Shown piece by piece: positions 37,988 to 47,131 of a stretch of 64,000 nucleotides of DNA. Every line of letters begins with the position of its first letter. Position 1 is the stretch's first letter. The notes below the pieces were generated by a model, which worked only from the letters and a program-made list of their open reading frames with translations, ran no database searches and was not told the origin of the DNA. The translations under genes were made by a program, and so were the position numbers. The stretch is from positions 320,068 to 384,067 of the forward strand of contig CAJJBV010000004.1 in the NCBI GenBank assembly GCA_905182525.1. Direction: 5' to 3'. The stretch comes from Cryomorphaceae bacterium. Lineage in GTDB: Bacteria > Bacteroidota > Bacteroidia > Flavobacteriales_D > Parvicellaceae.

Positions 37988-40252
37988 TTAATCTTTAATT
38001 ATTTTTTGAATCGAATTAATTTTAGAGCTGTTTAAATATACGAAATACATCCCTTTTTTAAATGATGAAGTATTTAGAATTAATTTATGACCAATAGGTT
38101 TAACTTTTTGTTGTAAAATTATTTTTCCTTGAATATCACAAATACTAATTAATGTTTCGTTTGGATTTTCTAGTAAAATATTTAAATGATTTTTAAAAGG
38201 ATTTGGGTAACAACTTAATTTTGATTGGTTTATAGAACTTACATTTGCAAAATCATTGTCATAACCAAATGAGGGAGTGTTGTAAACGAAATTTCCAGTG
38301 CCATTTGGTATTCTAGCATAACCAACATTTGTTGACTGGGTTGGGAAATTCAAATAATCTATAATTTGTCCAGAATTATTAGAAAGAATTAATTTTTCAC
38401 CACCATTAGCAAGTTTGAAGTTTGTGTGCTTTATTCCTTCATTGTGTTTTTCGTCTGCCCATAAAATTAAATATCCATTTGCTGGTATATTTATATCTGG
38501 AATATTCCATTTTAGTAAATTAGTAGAGTCATCAGTTATAAATAGCTCATTAGCTGAAAGTGAAGAATTGGTATTGTTATAAAGTTCAATCCAATCGGCA
38601 TAATCTCCAAATTCATTTTGCACAACATTATCATTAATAGCTAATATTTCATTAATAACTAAATCTCCACCTTGGATAGGGGCATAGTACTCATAGAATT
38701 CATAGGCAGCTCTTTCTGGTGAGAATTGTCCGGCACTGTCATTTTCGGCATAAATAAAATATTGGGTGTTGTTTCCAATATTTGGAATCTTGGCTCCATA
38801 TTTAAAGTCACCAATGGCGCCATCATTGTTATTTCCATTATCAAGCATTAAAGTTTCTTGAAAAGCTCCGCTACTTTTAAATCTGTAAAATAAAACAACT
38901 TGGTCTGCATCTATAATATTTGCAGTAATCCATAAATCATCTCCTATTGATAATGTGTTATTATATTCTTTAATGGAATCAATAGTAATATTATGATTAT
39001 AACCAGAATAATTACTTAAATAATTCATTCGATTACTCATAAGATCTTTAATTCCAGGATAATTAATGGTATTTGTTACTGTGGAATCTATATTATTTTG
39101 AAAATCTAAATAGCTATAAAATTTATTACTATCTAAGTTTACACTTTGATCAATAATTTGATGCATTTTATTGGCACTATCTAAATAACTTAAATTTGAA
39201 AAGTTTTCTTCCATAATAGTTTTTAAATGGGCCATATACATTTTTCTAAACCTATTATCATTAAATATGTTTCTCATTAAAGGTCTTGGGAATACCGACA
39301 CGTCATATAAATGAGAAAGGGGATCTAAAGTTTTTGCTTGAGAGATATTCATACCAGAAAAGTAACTCGATGCATCTGTTAACCTAAAACTACCAAAAGA
39401 CATGTTTAAATCCCATAGTATAGGATTAAATCTTCCCGAATTATCTTCGTAGAGGTAATAGTTTTGTGCATAACCAATGTAACTATCTAAATTTACTAAA
39501 CTATAATTAAATGCATGCATCCATAAAGTTCTATCTACATTTAGTATTTTATTTATGGAAGATGGATAGTTGTTAAGAGTATCAATTAGTTGATATAATT
39601 TACCCCATCCATAATCAGACTTTATACTGTAAAACGCTTCGTAATCTAAAGAATCATTTCCTGGTGATAAACTTAGATTTGAATTTTCTCCAAAAAGGTC
39701 TAAACTGCTAGGATTACATTTAAAAAAAGAGTTATTCCTAGATTGATAATGCTTGCTTAGAAAATCTTTATTTACCGCTTCAACATTAGAATAAACTCCC
39801 CAAAGAGTATCATTTATATACAAATTAGCAAAATTAGCTTTTGAAGAAGGCATATATTTTCTTGCTATTTGGTAGGAAAGTGCTTCTCTTAAAAAAGAAG
39901 GGTCGTGAATAACATTACTCAGTTTAATTTTATTAAATCCCTGATGTTCCTGATCATTTATTATGTAATCCAGTTTAATATTAAATGGATTTTTAGTTTG
40001 AGTAATATTTACAGAGCTATAACCTTTGTATCTTATTCCAACACTGTCATACTGATAGCCATCAATTGTAACAGTGCCAATAATTCTTTGCTCATCACCT
40101 AAAACATACAAACTATCCAAAAGATATTTCCAGTTAGGTTGATCGAAATTAAATTTAATTTCTCTAACAGTATCTATGTGGTAAAAAGTACTTTGACTAA
40201 AAATATTATTCGATAAAAATACAAGGACTAAGCCAATAATTCTAAAATTCAT
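37988..40252 (-). CDS. CotH-family protein with lamin-tail domain and T9SS sorting domain
   Basis: This 754-residue protein has a signal peptide ending in NNIFS. The CotH-like region covers residues about 30-420: GIRYKGYSSVN, FNIKLDYIINDQEHQGFNKI, KLSNVIHDPSFLREALSYQI, and the motif block LVNLDSYIGYAQNYYLYED with PILWDLNMSFG, which matches the CotH kinase core. A lamin-tail domain (about residues 535-660) shows VINEILAINDN, DWIELYN and GYLILWADE. The end is a type A sorting domain (LSCYPNPFKNHLNILLEN). CotH homologs are atypical protein kinases of spore coats and pathogens. The substrate here is unknown. The start overlaps the upstream arylsulfotransferase stop by 11 bases. Confidence 0.88.
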   Translation of the reverse strand: MNFRIIGLVLVFLSNNIFSQSTFYHIDTVREIKFNFDQPNWKYLLDSLYVLGDEQRIIGTVTIDGYQYDSVGIRYKGYSSVNITQTKNPFNIKLDYIINDQEHQGFNKIKLSNVIHDPSFLREALSYQIARKYMPSSKANFANLYINDTLWGVYSNVEAVNKDFLSKHYQSRNNSFFKCNPSSLDLFGENSNLSLSPGNDSLDYEAFYSIKSDYGWGKLYQLIDTLNNYPSSINKILNVDRTLWMHAFNYSLVNLDSYIGYAQNYYLYEDNSGRFNPILWDLNMSFGSFRLTDASSYFSGMNISQAKTLDPLSHLYDVSVFPRPLMRNIFNDNRFRKMYMAHLKTIMEENFSNLSYLDSANKMHQIIDQSVNLDSNKFYSYLDFQNNIDSTVTNTINYPGIKDLMSNRMNYLSNYSGYNHNITIDSIKEYNNTLSIGDDLWITANIIDADQVVLFYRFKSSGAFQETLMLDNGNNNDGAIGDFKYGAKIPNIGNNTQYFIYAENDSAGQFSPERAAYEFYEYYAPIQGGDLVINEILAINDNVVQNEFGDYADWIELYNNTNSSLSANELFITDDSTNLLKWNIPDINIPANGYLILWADEKHNEGIKHTNFKLANGGEKLILSNNSGQIIDYLNFPTQSTNVGYARIPNGTGNFVYNTPSFGYDNDFANVSSINQSKLSCYPNPFKNHLNILLENPNETLISICDIQGKIILQQKVKPIGHKLILNTSSFKKGMYFVYLNSSKINSIQKIIKD

Positions 40253-41777
40253 TTTTATTTAGAATCATTTTTTTATTTGATATGGTACCGTTGGAATTCT
40301 TAATATTTAATATATATATTCCATTTGGCTGATTAGAAAGATCAATTTTAGAATCTTTTAATTCAACTGGTATTATTTGACCAAAAATATTTAAAATTTT
40401 AATGTCTTTATTTTCAGTTAAACCATCAACTGCAAATATTCCATTAGAAGGATTAGGAAATATAGAAATTTCTATATTTTCAATTGGATTTAAATCAACA
40501 CTACAAGGATTATTTAATAGTGAAATTATACCAGGATACTCACATTCGTACCTAAATGCTTTTGGAGGACCTCCTCCATCGTATTGCCAAATAATACTAT
40601 CATTTGCATCAACTTCATACATGATTCCAGCACCACCTTGTCCTGATGAAGTATTTACGAAAATATTTCCATTAGACATTCTGTTTGAAGCCGATTGTCC
40701 TGGTGAAGAGTATTGGCAAGTATATCTTGTATCGTAAGAAGATGGTCCATACGCTTGTCCAGGATTTATTTGATAAGTGTATCCATTTGTTAAATCTAAA
40801 GGAGGAAGAAAAGCGTCTACAGTAGATTGATTGTTGCTAATTCCTCTGTTATTAAAAATCTGAAGATAACCTCCATAAGGTCTTCCATCATTTTCAATCC
40901 ATCTTATGTCATGTACTGCTCCAGGAATTACTTGACTCCCGTTCATTCCATAATTTGAAGGATTACCCCATCTATATAGTATGTCTCCTCCCATTCCAGA
41001 ATTCCCACCAGAGTTGCTAGCTGCCTCTGCTGTTGTGGTACTGTGATCAATTATATAAACTTCACTTGCATGCCTAGATGAAAAAGCAATTTGATCTAAA
41101 TCTTCGTTGTAATCTATTCCATTAACATGGAACCAATCTCCACTACTTCCACCTGGTCCACCACCAGACGCTGTAATCATATTAATATCAATAAGTTCGG
41201 GATGATTAGCTATTACTCCATAATTATTTTTGCTTGGATCATAATCTTGAATTAAATGATCCCAAATATGCCACTCCCATACAATTTGTCCTCCAGTACC
41301 ATTTTGAGCAATTTCTACAAAGTGAGTTGGCCATTTATCAGATGAAGCACCGTCATAACCAGCTTGAGTCAATTCGTTTGTAGATTTTACTTCCCAAGCA
41401 ATTAGCATTACATTGTCTCCAACTAAAGTAATGTCATGATGAGAACAATGGTTGGCATTAGAGTAAATATATTCCCATACTACATTTCCAGAAGGATCAA
41501 TTTCTTGAACCATTCCACCAATTGCAGCTCCATTAAGAGCATTTTGAGCATATTTCCCTCCTCTTACAATATTTCCATTTTCTTTTAGAAGAACAGTGTA
41601 ATTACATGCAACACTACAGTTCCAAGTTTTAGCAATAGTACCATCTTTATCAATTAAATAGGCAGTATTTTGATTAGGGTTTTTACCATTATACAGTGCA
41701 TATCCATTAAAAGAGGATTGACTTAATATTGAAAATTGAATAAATACAATTAAGCTAAAAAGCAGTGTTTTTTTCAT
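40242..41777 (-). CDS. Arylsulfotransferase (ASST)-like secreted protein with T9SS sorting domain
   Basis: This 511-residue protein has a signal peptide (MKKTLLFSLIVFIQFSILS). A propeller-like ASST region follows with YLIDKDGTIAKTWNC, NHCSHHDITLVGDN, DWFHVNGIDYNEDLDQIAFS, SRHASEVYIIDH and GAVHDIRWIENDG, giving the conserved histidines of the family. ASST enzymes transfer sulfate between phenolic compounds without PAPS. The last 80 residues form a type A sorting domain (ISIFPNPSNGIFAVDG and IYILNIKNSN). It is the first gene of a four-gene minus-strand cluster of T9SS cargo; a promoter should lie in 41778-41954. The donor and acceptor cannot be read from the sequence. Confidence 0.85.
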   Translation of the reverse strand: MKKTLLFSLIVFIQFSILSQSSFNGYALYNGKNPNQNTAYLIDKDGTIAKTWNCSVACNYTVLLKENGNIVRGGKYAQNALNGAAIGGMVQEIDPSGNVVWEYIYSNANHCSHHDITLVGDNVMLIAWEVKSTNELTQAGYDGASSDKWPTHFVEIAQNGTGGQIVWEWHIWDHLIQDYDPSKNNYGVIANHPELIDINMITASGGGPGGSSGDWFHVNGIDYNEDLDQIAFSSRHASEVYIIDHSTTTAEAASNSGGNSGMGGDILYRWGNPSNYGMNGSQVIPGAVHDIRWIENDGRPYGGYLQIFNNRGISNNQSTVDAFLPPLDLTNGYTYQINPGQAYGPSSYDTRYTCQYSSPGQSASNRMSNGNIFVNTSSGQGGAGIMYEVDANDSIIWQYDGGGPPKAFRYECEYPGIISLLNNPCSVDLNPIENIEISIFPNPSNGIFAVDGLTENKDIKILNIFGQIIPVELKDSKIDLSNQPNGIYILNIKNSNGTISNKKMILNKNEF

Positions 41778-41954
41778 CAGTATTTTTTTTGTTTTTTTAT
41801 TTGGACGATAAATATTTAAACATCCTTTATTTTAATCAAAATTAAAATAAAATAATTATCATTATTCAGATTGTTATTTAACATTTATTCTAATTCTAGA
41901 AAAAAATGTAAAACTATTTAAGAATACATTTGATTAAATAAGTAAAGTAATTCA

Positions 41955-43676
41955 ATGAATAAAAATAAAGTCACTTTCGCAAAAGCATTTAAAACTATTA
42001 TTTGGCCCAGGAAAAAATTACTTTTTATAGGTATTTTTTTAATAATTATTAGTAAAGCTGCTGGTTTAGTAACGCCTATTATGATGAAACCATTTGTTAA
42101 TAATGCACTTGGAAAAGATATGGATCTAACACTTCAAATAGTATCTATAGTTATTGTTTCAATACTTATCAACTCATTAACATCTTACCTTTTAACAAGA
42201 TTTATTGGCGTTGAAGCACAACATTTAATAGCCGAATTACGAACTAAGGTCCAAAAGAAAGTACTGACTTTACCAATAAATTATTTTGACAATAATAAAT
42301 CTGGGGCATTAGTTTCCAGAATAATGTCAGATGTAGAAGGGGTTAGAAATCTTGTTGGAACTGGATTTGTGCAGCTTATTGGTGGGATATTAGCTTCAGT
42401 CGCTGCTTTTGCTTATTTAATAACCATAAGTTTTAAACTCACTATTTTTGTTCTTTTACCTATGGCTTTATTTGCTGTAATTGCTTTAAAAGCCTTTAGT
42501 TACATACGTCCAATTTTTAGAGAAAGAGGGAAGAAAAGCGCTGAGGTCTCTGGTCGATTAACAGAATCTTTAAATGGAATTAGAGTGATTAAGGGATTTG
42601 GAGCAGAGGATCAAGAGTTACATGTTTTCAAAAACGGAGTGGATGAAATTTTCCAGTTAGTTAAGAAAAGTATGACTGCACAGGCATTAATGTCTAGTTC
42701 TGGAGTGCTTATGATTGGATTGGCAAGTGCTGGAGTAATGGGAATTGGTAGTTTTTTGGGTTTAAATAATGGTGAATTTATTTCCTACACTGCTATGATT
42801 GCTTTTATGGTGGCTCCCATTCTTCAAATAGGGAATATAGGCAGTCAATTTACAGAAGCCTTTGCTGGTTTAGATAGAACTGAAGAAATTATGTCTTTAA
42901 ATCCTGAAGAAGATCAGGAAATAAGAACTGTAGAATTAAACTCAATTGATGGTGAAGTTATTTTTAACGACGTTTCCTTTTCTTACTTGGAAGATTCAGA
43001 AGTAATTAAAAATATTTCTTTTAAAGCAAAAAAAGGATCAGTGACCGCTCTTGTTGGAACTTCGGGTTCAGGAAAATCAACTATTGCAGGTTTGGCAGCA
43101 TCTTTTTTAAATCCTAATTCTGGAAATATAACAATAGATGGAGTAGACCTTTCTAAAGTTAAGTTAAGCAGTTACAGGAAAAAGCTAGGTGTTGTTCTTC
43201 AAGACGATTTCTTATTTGAAGGATCGATAAAAGACAATATTCTTTTTTCAAAACCCAATGCTAGCAAAAAACAGTTAGACGATGCAGTTATAGCTGCTAA
43301 TGTGAATGAGTTTACAGATCGATTTGAAGATGGCATAGATACTTTAATAGGGGAAAGGGGTGTTAAACTCTCTGGTGGCCAACGCCAAAGAATTACTATT
43401 GCTCGCGCAATTATTGCTGATCCAAGAATATTAATTTTAGATGAAGCTACCTCTAATTTAGACAATGAAAGTGAATCATTAATTCAAGAAAGTTTAAAAA
43501 AATTAATGAAAGGGCGAACAACTTTTGTTATTGCACATAGACTAAGTACAATTAGACAAGCAGATCAAATCTTAGTTATTGAAAATGGTAAAATAGCTGA
43601 AAAAGGAACCCATGATAAATTACTTTCTCTTGAGGGAAGATATTATAATTTACACAAATATCAAGCTAGAATATAA
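41955..43676 (+). CDS. ABC exporter, permease-ATPase fusion (MsbA-like)
   Basis: This 573-residue half-transporter has an N-terminal six-helix domain (residues 1-310) and a C-terminal nucleotide-binding domain. It shows Walker A GTSGSGKST, the Q loop VVLQDDF, the signature KLSGGQRQRITIAR, Walker B ILILDEATSNLD and the switch His in FVIAHRLSTIRQ. The order and length match MsbA/LmrA type exporters of lipids or drugs, which act as homodimers in the inner membrane. It stands alone, with divergent T9SS genes upstream and the cold-shock gene downstream. Confidence 0.93.
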   Translation: MNKNKVTFAKAFKTIIWPRKKLLFIGIFLIIISKAAGLVTPIMMKPFVNNALGKDMDLTLQIVSIVIVSILINSLTSYLLTRFIGVEAQHLIAELRTKVQKKVLTLPINYFDNNKSGALVSRIMSDVEGVRNLVGTGFVQLIGGILASVAAFAYLITISFKLTIFVLLPMALFAVIALKAFSYIRPIFRERGKKSAEVSGRLTESLNGIRVIKGFGAEDQELHVFKNGVDEIFQLVKKSMTAQALMSSSGVLMIGLASAGVMGIGSFLGLNNGEFISYTAMIAFMVAPILQIGNIGSQFTEAFAGLDRTEEIMSLNPEEDQEIRTVELNSIDGEVIFNDVSFSYLEDSEVIKNISFKAKKGSVTALVGTSGSGKSTIAGLAASFLNPNSGNITIDGVDLSKVKLSSYRKKLGVVLQDDFLFEGSIKDNILFSKPNASKKQLDDAVIAANVNEFTDRFEDGIDTLIGERGVKLSGGQRQRITIARAIIADPRILILDEATSNLDNESESLIQESLKKLMKGRTTFVIAHRLSTIRQADQILVIENGKIAEKGTHDKLLSLEGRYYNLHKYQARI

Positions 43677-43728
43677 GCTGTATTTTAACTGCTTTTAAAC
43701 ATTTTTATTAAAAAAGTCTACAAAATAT

Positions 43729-43759
43729 GTTTTACAACAAAAATTTAATAGTAGTTTTG
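43729..43759 (+). promoter_or_regulatory. Candidate Bacteroidota-type promoter of the cold-shock gene
   Basis: TAGTTTTG at 43752-43759 matches the -7 consensus TAnnTTTG of Bacteroidota. A T-rich GTTT at 43729-43732 lies 19 bases upstream at the -33 position, though it is not a perfect TTTG. The ATG is 23 bases after the -7 box, so the leader would be short. Confidence 0.5.
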
Positions 43760-43782
43760 TACTTTATTATAAATTATAAATT

Positions 43783-43974
43783 ATGAGTAACGGAACAGTA
43801 AAATTTTTTAACAATGCCAAAGGATTTGGATTCATTACCCCGGATGATGGTGGTAAAGATGTATTTGTACACAAAAATGGATTATCGGATGAGATTAATG
43901 AAGGTGACAAAGTAAGCTATGATGTAGAAGAGAGCCCAAAAGGCTTAAACGCTATAAACGTCAAAGTAGACTAA
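43783..43974 (+). CDS. Cold-shock domain protein (CspA family)
   Basis: This 63-residue single cold-shock domain protein binds single-stranded nucleic acid and acts as an RNA chaperone. Both RNP motifs are present: [17 protein letters not shown] (RNP1) and DVFVHKNGL (RNP2), with the usual SNGTVKF start. Length is normal. It is monocistronic: a promoter-like box lies upstream and a strong hairpin terminator downstream. Confidence 0.96.
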   Translation: MSNGTVKFFNNAKGFGFITPDDGGKDVFVHKNGLSDEINEGDKVSYDVEESPKGLNAINVKVD

Positions 43975-44000
43975 AATTCACTTTTTATAAGTAATTTCAT

Positions 44001-44036
44001 AAAAGAGCTTGTCATATTTGACAGGCTCTTTTAGTT
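44001..44036 (+). terminator. Rho-independent terminator after the cold-shock gene
   Basis: A 14-base stem with AAAAGAGCTTGTCA (44001-44014) and TGACAGGCTCTTTT (44019-44032), one G-T wobble and a four-base loop, ends in a T run. Its A-rich 5' side makes it potentially bidirectional. Confidence 0.88.
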
Positions 44037-44075
44037 TATAAAAAAATGATGGCTTAATTTATTTTCCATTAATTA

Positions 44076-44975
44076 ATGAAAAACATTCTTAAAACATATG
44101 CTCTTCACAAAAAATTTGGGTTACATTCTGCACTTAAAGATCTTAACATTACTATCCCAAAATCCTCAGTTTATGCTATACTAGGTCCGAATGGCAGTGG
44201 TAAGTCTACAACCCTTGGTATATTACTTAAGGCTTTGAGACCTTCTTCAGGATATTTTGAATGGCTTGATAGAAAGCCAAAGTTTAATTACCTCGAAAAG
44301 GTTGGTGCGATGCTTGAACAACCTAAGTTTTACATGTATTTAAACGCAATAGATAATCTAGCTATAATAGCTAAAATAAAAAGAGTATCTAATAATGGTA
44401 TTGAAGAGAGTTTGAAAAAAGTTGGTCTTTTTAATAGAAGGTTTGATTCTTTAAATACTTACTCTATGGGTATGATACAACGTTTGGGAATTGCAGCAGC
44501 AATTTTTCATAGCCCTGATGTTCTTATTCTTGACGAACCTACAAATGGGCTTGATCCTGAAGGAATTACCGATATTAGAAATCTTATTTTAAATCTTTCA
44601 AAAGATGGGTTAACTATAATTTTAGCAAGCCATTTACTTAGTGAGGTTCAAATGGTAAGTAGCCATGTTTGTATTCTTAAAAAAGGCTCATGTCTTTATG
44701 AAGGTAATATTTCTGAATTTATTAACTCTAAAGAAAATATTTTTCAGTTAGGAAGTTCCAACTTAGATAGTCTTAATGTTGCTCTGGTTAATTTTAATAA
44801 ATTAAATAAAATTGAAAAACATAAATCTGGGAAGTATTTTATTGTTCACTTTAATAAAGATGTTTTCCCAGATGATATTAGTAATTATCTTGCTCAAAAA
44901 GGAGTGTTTTTAAATCATTTAGTTAGACAACATTCTTCGTTGGAAGATGAATTTATTGAAATTTTAAAAAATTGA
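44076..44975 (+). CDS. ABC transporter ATP-binding protein (BcrA/CcmA type)
   Basis: This 299-residue ATPase has Walker A GPNGSGKSTTLGILLKAL, the signature YSMGMIQRLGIAA, Walker B VLILDEPTNGLDP and the switch His in ILASHLL. It lacks a transmembrane domain; the permease is the next gene, whose TTG start overlaps its stop as TTGA. The pair is an ABC-2 type transporter; the cargo is unknown. A C-terminal extension of about 80 residues follows the ATPase core. Confidence 0.92.
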   Translation: MKNILKTYALHKKFGLHSALKDLNITIPKSSVYAILGPNGSGKSTTLGILLKALRPSSGYFEWLDRKPKFNYLEKVGAMLEQPKFYMYLNAIDNLAIIAKIKRVSNNGIEESLKKVGLFNRRFDSLNTYSMGMIQRLGIAAAIFHSPDVLILDEPTNGLDPEGITDIRNLILNLSKDGLTIILASHLLSEVQMVSSHVCILKKGSCLYEGNISEFINSKENIFQLGSSNLDSLNVALVNFNKLNKIEKHKSGKYFIVHFNKDVFPDDISNYLAQKGVFLNHLVRQHSSLEDEFIEILKN

Positions 44976-45751
44976 CTCGTTTATTATACATAGAATGGAT
45001 TAAGTGGAGGCGTTTTAGACCTTTTCAGATATTAATTTGTTTATATACAATTTTATTCTTTTTAATTTGTTTTGGTCTTGACGATATAATTCTTGATAAA
45101 GTCATCGGTGACTTAACGATGGGTAATTACAGTTCCTCCATTATTTTAGAAGAATATAACCCTTATAAATTCCCTTTTGCCTGGCATACATTTGCTTTTA
45201 TAGGTAAATTTTTTAAAATATTACTTGCTATTCTTATTATCAATATAATTAGTTATGAGTACCAAAATGGAACTTTTAAACAAAATATAATTCAAGGTTT
45301 AAAAAGAGGGGAGTATCTCTTTGGTAAATTTATGCTAGTTTTTTTATTAAGTACATATTCTACTTTATTAGTATGTATTGCAGCGATTATTGGAGGGCTT
45401 TCTTATTCAACTGTTTCAGAAATTAATTTTTATGAAAATTCATATTATCTTTTTCTTTCATTTTTAAACACTTTCACATATTTAAGCCTCTCTGTTACAA
45501 TGGGTGTGATATTTAGAAATACTATGACAGCTTTTGTAATTCTAATGTTACTATGGTTTCCAGGTGATATGCTTTGGCTGTTTATTATTCCCGAAAATTT
45601 TAATATGTATAGACCCTTTGAGGTCATTGATGAATTATTGCCATTTACTGTTCATCAAACTTCAGTTTGGAAATTAATTACTGTTTCCATCTGTTATCAA
45701 TTTTTTTACTGGATGGTTAGTTATTTTAAAATGAAAAAAGATTTAACATAA
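44972..45751 (+). CDS. ABC-2 type transporter permease
   Basis: This 259-residue membrane protein starts at a TTG overlapping the ATPase stop. It opens with RLLYIEWIKWRRFRPFQ and has about six hydrophobic segments. YEYQNGTFKQNIIQGLKRGE, between helices two and three, matches the ABC-2 permease signature region. FRNTMTAFVILMLLWFPG is also typical. It works with the ATPase encoded immediately upstream. Confidence 0.88.
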   Translation: MTRLLYIEWIKWRRFRPFQILICLYTILFFLICFGLDDIILDKVIGDLTMGNYSSSIILEEYNPYKFPFAWHTFAFIGKFFKILLAILIINIISYEYQNGTFKQNIIQGLKRGEYLFGKFMLVFLLSTYSTLLVCIAAIIGGLSYSTVSEINFYENSYYLFLSFLNTFTYLSLSVTMGVIFRNTMTAFVILMLLWFPGDMLWLFIIPENFNMYRPFEVIDELLPFTVHQTSVWKLITVSICYQFFYWMVSYFKMKKDLT

Positions 45752-45810
45752 ATTTCATGTTTAAATTGAAATTAAATAATAGCTATTACATAAATAATGG
45801 ACTAAACAAT

Positions 45811-46263
45811 ATGAATAAATCAAATGTTATAATTCTCATATTATTTTTATTTATTTTTTCTAGCTGTAAAAAAGAAAGCGATTTTTCTAAAATAGATCAA
45901 GGAATAATTCTTCAGTATATTTCGCAAAATAATCTTAATGCCCAATCTACATCAAGTGGGTTACATTACGTTATTAATGATCCTGGCAATGGAGACACAC
46001 CTAATGTTAACTCAACAGTTACAGTCGCTTATAAAGGAACATTAACTGATGGTACAATATTCGATCAATCTGATTTAAGCGGGGCAACATTTCCATTATC
46101 AAATGTAATTCAAGGTTGGCAAGAGGGTATCCCATTGTTTAATGAGGGTGGGTCCGGTATTTTACTGATTCCATCTGCTTTAGGATATGGAACTCAAACG
46201 GTTAATAGTATACCTTCAAATTCAGTTTTAATTTTTGAGGTTACACTTATAAGGGTAAATTAA
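45811..46263 (+). CDS. FKBP-type peptidyl-prolyl isomerase lipoprotein
   Basis: The ATG at 45811 (MNKSNVIILILFLFIFSSC) places a lipobox FSSC at the N-terminus; an upstream ATG at 45757 would add 18 polar residues and spoil it. The protein has 150 residues. A single FKBP domain shows VTVAYKGTLTDGTIFDQSD, VIQGWQEGIPL, SGILLIPSALGYG and LIFEVTLIRV. It would catalyse prolyl isomerisation in the periplasm as a folding helper. It lies 60 bases after the permease and may share its message. Confidence 0.9.
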   Translation: MNKSNVIILILFLFIFSSCKKESDFSKIDQGIILQYISQNNLNAQSTSSGLHYVINDPGNGDTPNVNSTVTVAYKGTLTDGTIFDQSDLSGATFPLSNVIQGWQEGIPLFNEGGSGILLIPSALGYGTQTVNSIPSNSVLIFEVTLIRVN

Positions 46264-46329
46264 TTGTGATTGATTTTTAACCAATCAAAAGAATAAAAAA
46301 GATTAATTATACAATGACGCCACTAAAAG

Positions 46330-46412
46330 TACCCAAGGTGGGACTCGAACCCACACGCACAAAGTGCACTACGACCTCAACGTAGCCCGTCTACCAATTC
46401 CAGCACTTGGGT
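46330..46412 (-). tRNA. tRNA-Leu(GAG)
   Basis: The minus-strand sequence folds as a class II tRNA. The acceptor ACCCAAG pairs with CTTGGGT, the anticodon stem CTACG/CGTAG carries the loop TTGAGGT (anticodon GAG), there is a short variable arm, and the T loop is GTTCGAGTC. The discriminator is A and no CCA is encoded. It lies between the FKBP and DUF2237 genes. Confidence 0.95.
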
Positions 46413-46422
46413 AAATGTTACA

Positions 46423-46430
46423 CAAATGTA
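46423..46430 (-). promoter_or_regulatory. Candidate -7 box of tRNA-Leu
   Basis: On the minus strand TACATTTG matches TAnnTTTG, ending 11 bases before the mature tRNA 5' end. No TTG at the ideal 19-base spacing is visible, so this is a partial match. Confidence 0.45.
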
Positions 46431-46481
46431 AATAACTTAATCAATTTTATATCCTATTCAATTATCTATTAATTTTAAATA

Positions 46482-46901
46482 ATGTTAAATAAAGTAATTT
46501 TTGTATTTATGATTTTATCAAACGTCAATCAAGAAATAGCCCAATCACTAAATGTATTTGGCGAAAAATTAGAATTGTGCTGTAATAGTCCTAAAACTGG
46601 GTTTTATCGCGATGGTTTTTGTAATACTGGTAATTCTGATGTTGGAACCCATGTAGTATGCTCTGTTATGACCCAAGAATTTTTAGAATTCTCAAAGACT
46701 AAAGGAAATGATTTAACCACACCCAATGAAGCCTATAGTTTCCCAGGGCTATTGCCAGGTGATAAGTGGTGTTTGTGCGTGCTTAGGTGGAAAGAAGCTT
46801 ACGATGCTGGAAAAGCTCCTAAAGTATATTTAGAAGGAACACACGACAAAGCTTTAAAATATGTAACAATAAAACAACTAATTGAACATGCCCTTAAATA
46901 A
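46482..46901 (+). CDS. DUF2237 family protein
   Basis: The protein has 139 residues. The DUF2237 domain shows NVFGEKLELCCNSPKTGFYR with DGFC, TGNSDVGTHVVCSVMTQEFL, FPGLLPGDKWCLCVLRWKEA and KVYLEGTHDKAL. The first 18 residues (MLNKVIFVFMILSNVNQE) are hydrophobic, which could be an export signal or simply an extended start; an internal start near residue 20 is possible. The family is small, Cys-containing and of unknown function. It is flanked by two minus-strand tRNA genes. Confidence 0.88.
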   Translation: MLNKVIFVFMILSNVNQEIAQSLNVFGEKLELCCNSPKTGFYRDGFCNTGNSDVGTHVVCSVMTQEFLEFSKTKGNDLTTPNEAYSFPGLLPGDKWCLCVLRWKEAYDAGKAPKVYLEGTHDKALKYVTIKQLIEHALK

Positions 46902-46925
46902 AAAAAGCCTTCCGAGGAAGGCTTT
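46899..46925 (-). terminator. Terminator of tRNA-Lys
   Basis: On the minus strand AAAGCCTTC, loop CTCG and GAAGGCTTT are followed by a further T run ending near 46901. It lies directly after the mature tRNA end and before the DUF2237 stop. On the plus strand it has no T tract. Confidence 0.82.
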
Positions 46926-46927
46926 GG

Positions 46928-47000
46928 TGATTCGTCTGGGGTTCGAACCCAGGACCCCATCCTTAAAAGGGATGTGCTCTACCAGCTGAGCTAACGAATC
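46928..47000 (-). tRNA. tRNA-Lys(TTT)
   Basis: The minus-strand sequence gives a 73-base cloverleaf. The acceptor GATTCGT pairs with ACGAATC, the D arm is GCTCAGCTGGTAGAGC, the anticodon stem CATCC/GGATG has loop CTTTTAA (anticodon TTT), and the T loop is GTTCGAACC. The discriminator is A and no CCA is encoded. Confidence 0.96.
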
Positions 47001-47013
47001 AAATTTTCGAGTG

Positions 47014-47043
47014 CAAATATAATGTTCATATTGAAATCTCCAA
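47014..47043 (-). promoter_or_regulatory. Bacteroidota-type promoter of tRNA-Lys
   Basis: On the minus strand a TTG (47043-47041) is followed after exactly 19 bases by TATATTTG (47021-47014), matching the TTG-N19-TAnnTTTG consensus. The tRNA 5' end lies 14 bases downstream. Confidence 0.7.
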
Positions 47044-47131
47044 TTAGTTTTGTAAAAAATAGTTGATTGTTCATCTTTTGTTTCAATTATTTATGCTTTT
47101 AATACCCATCTTTATGTATTTTTAACCTTGA

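Noticed and set aside
46899-46925. Plus-strand terminator for the DUF2237 gene
   Set aside because: The hairpin has no T tract on the plus strand; on the minus strand it ends in T and follows tRNA-Lys.
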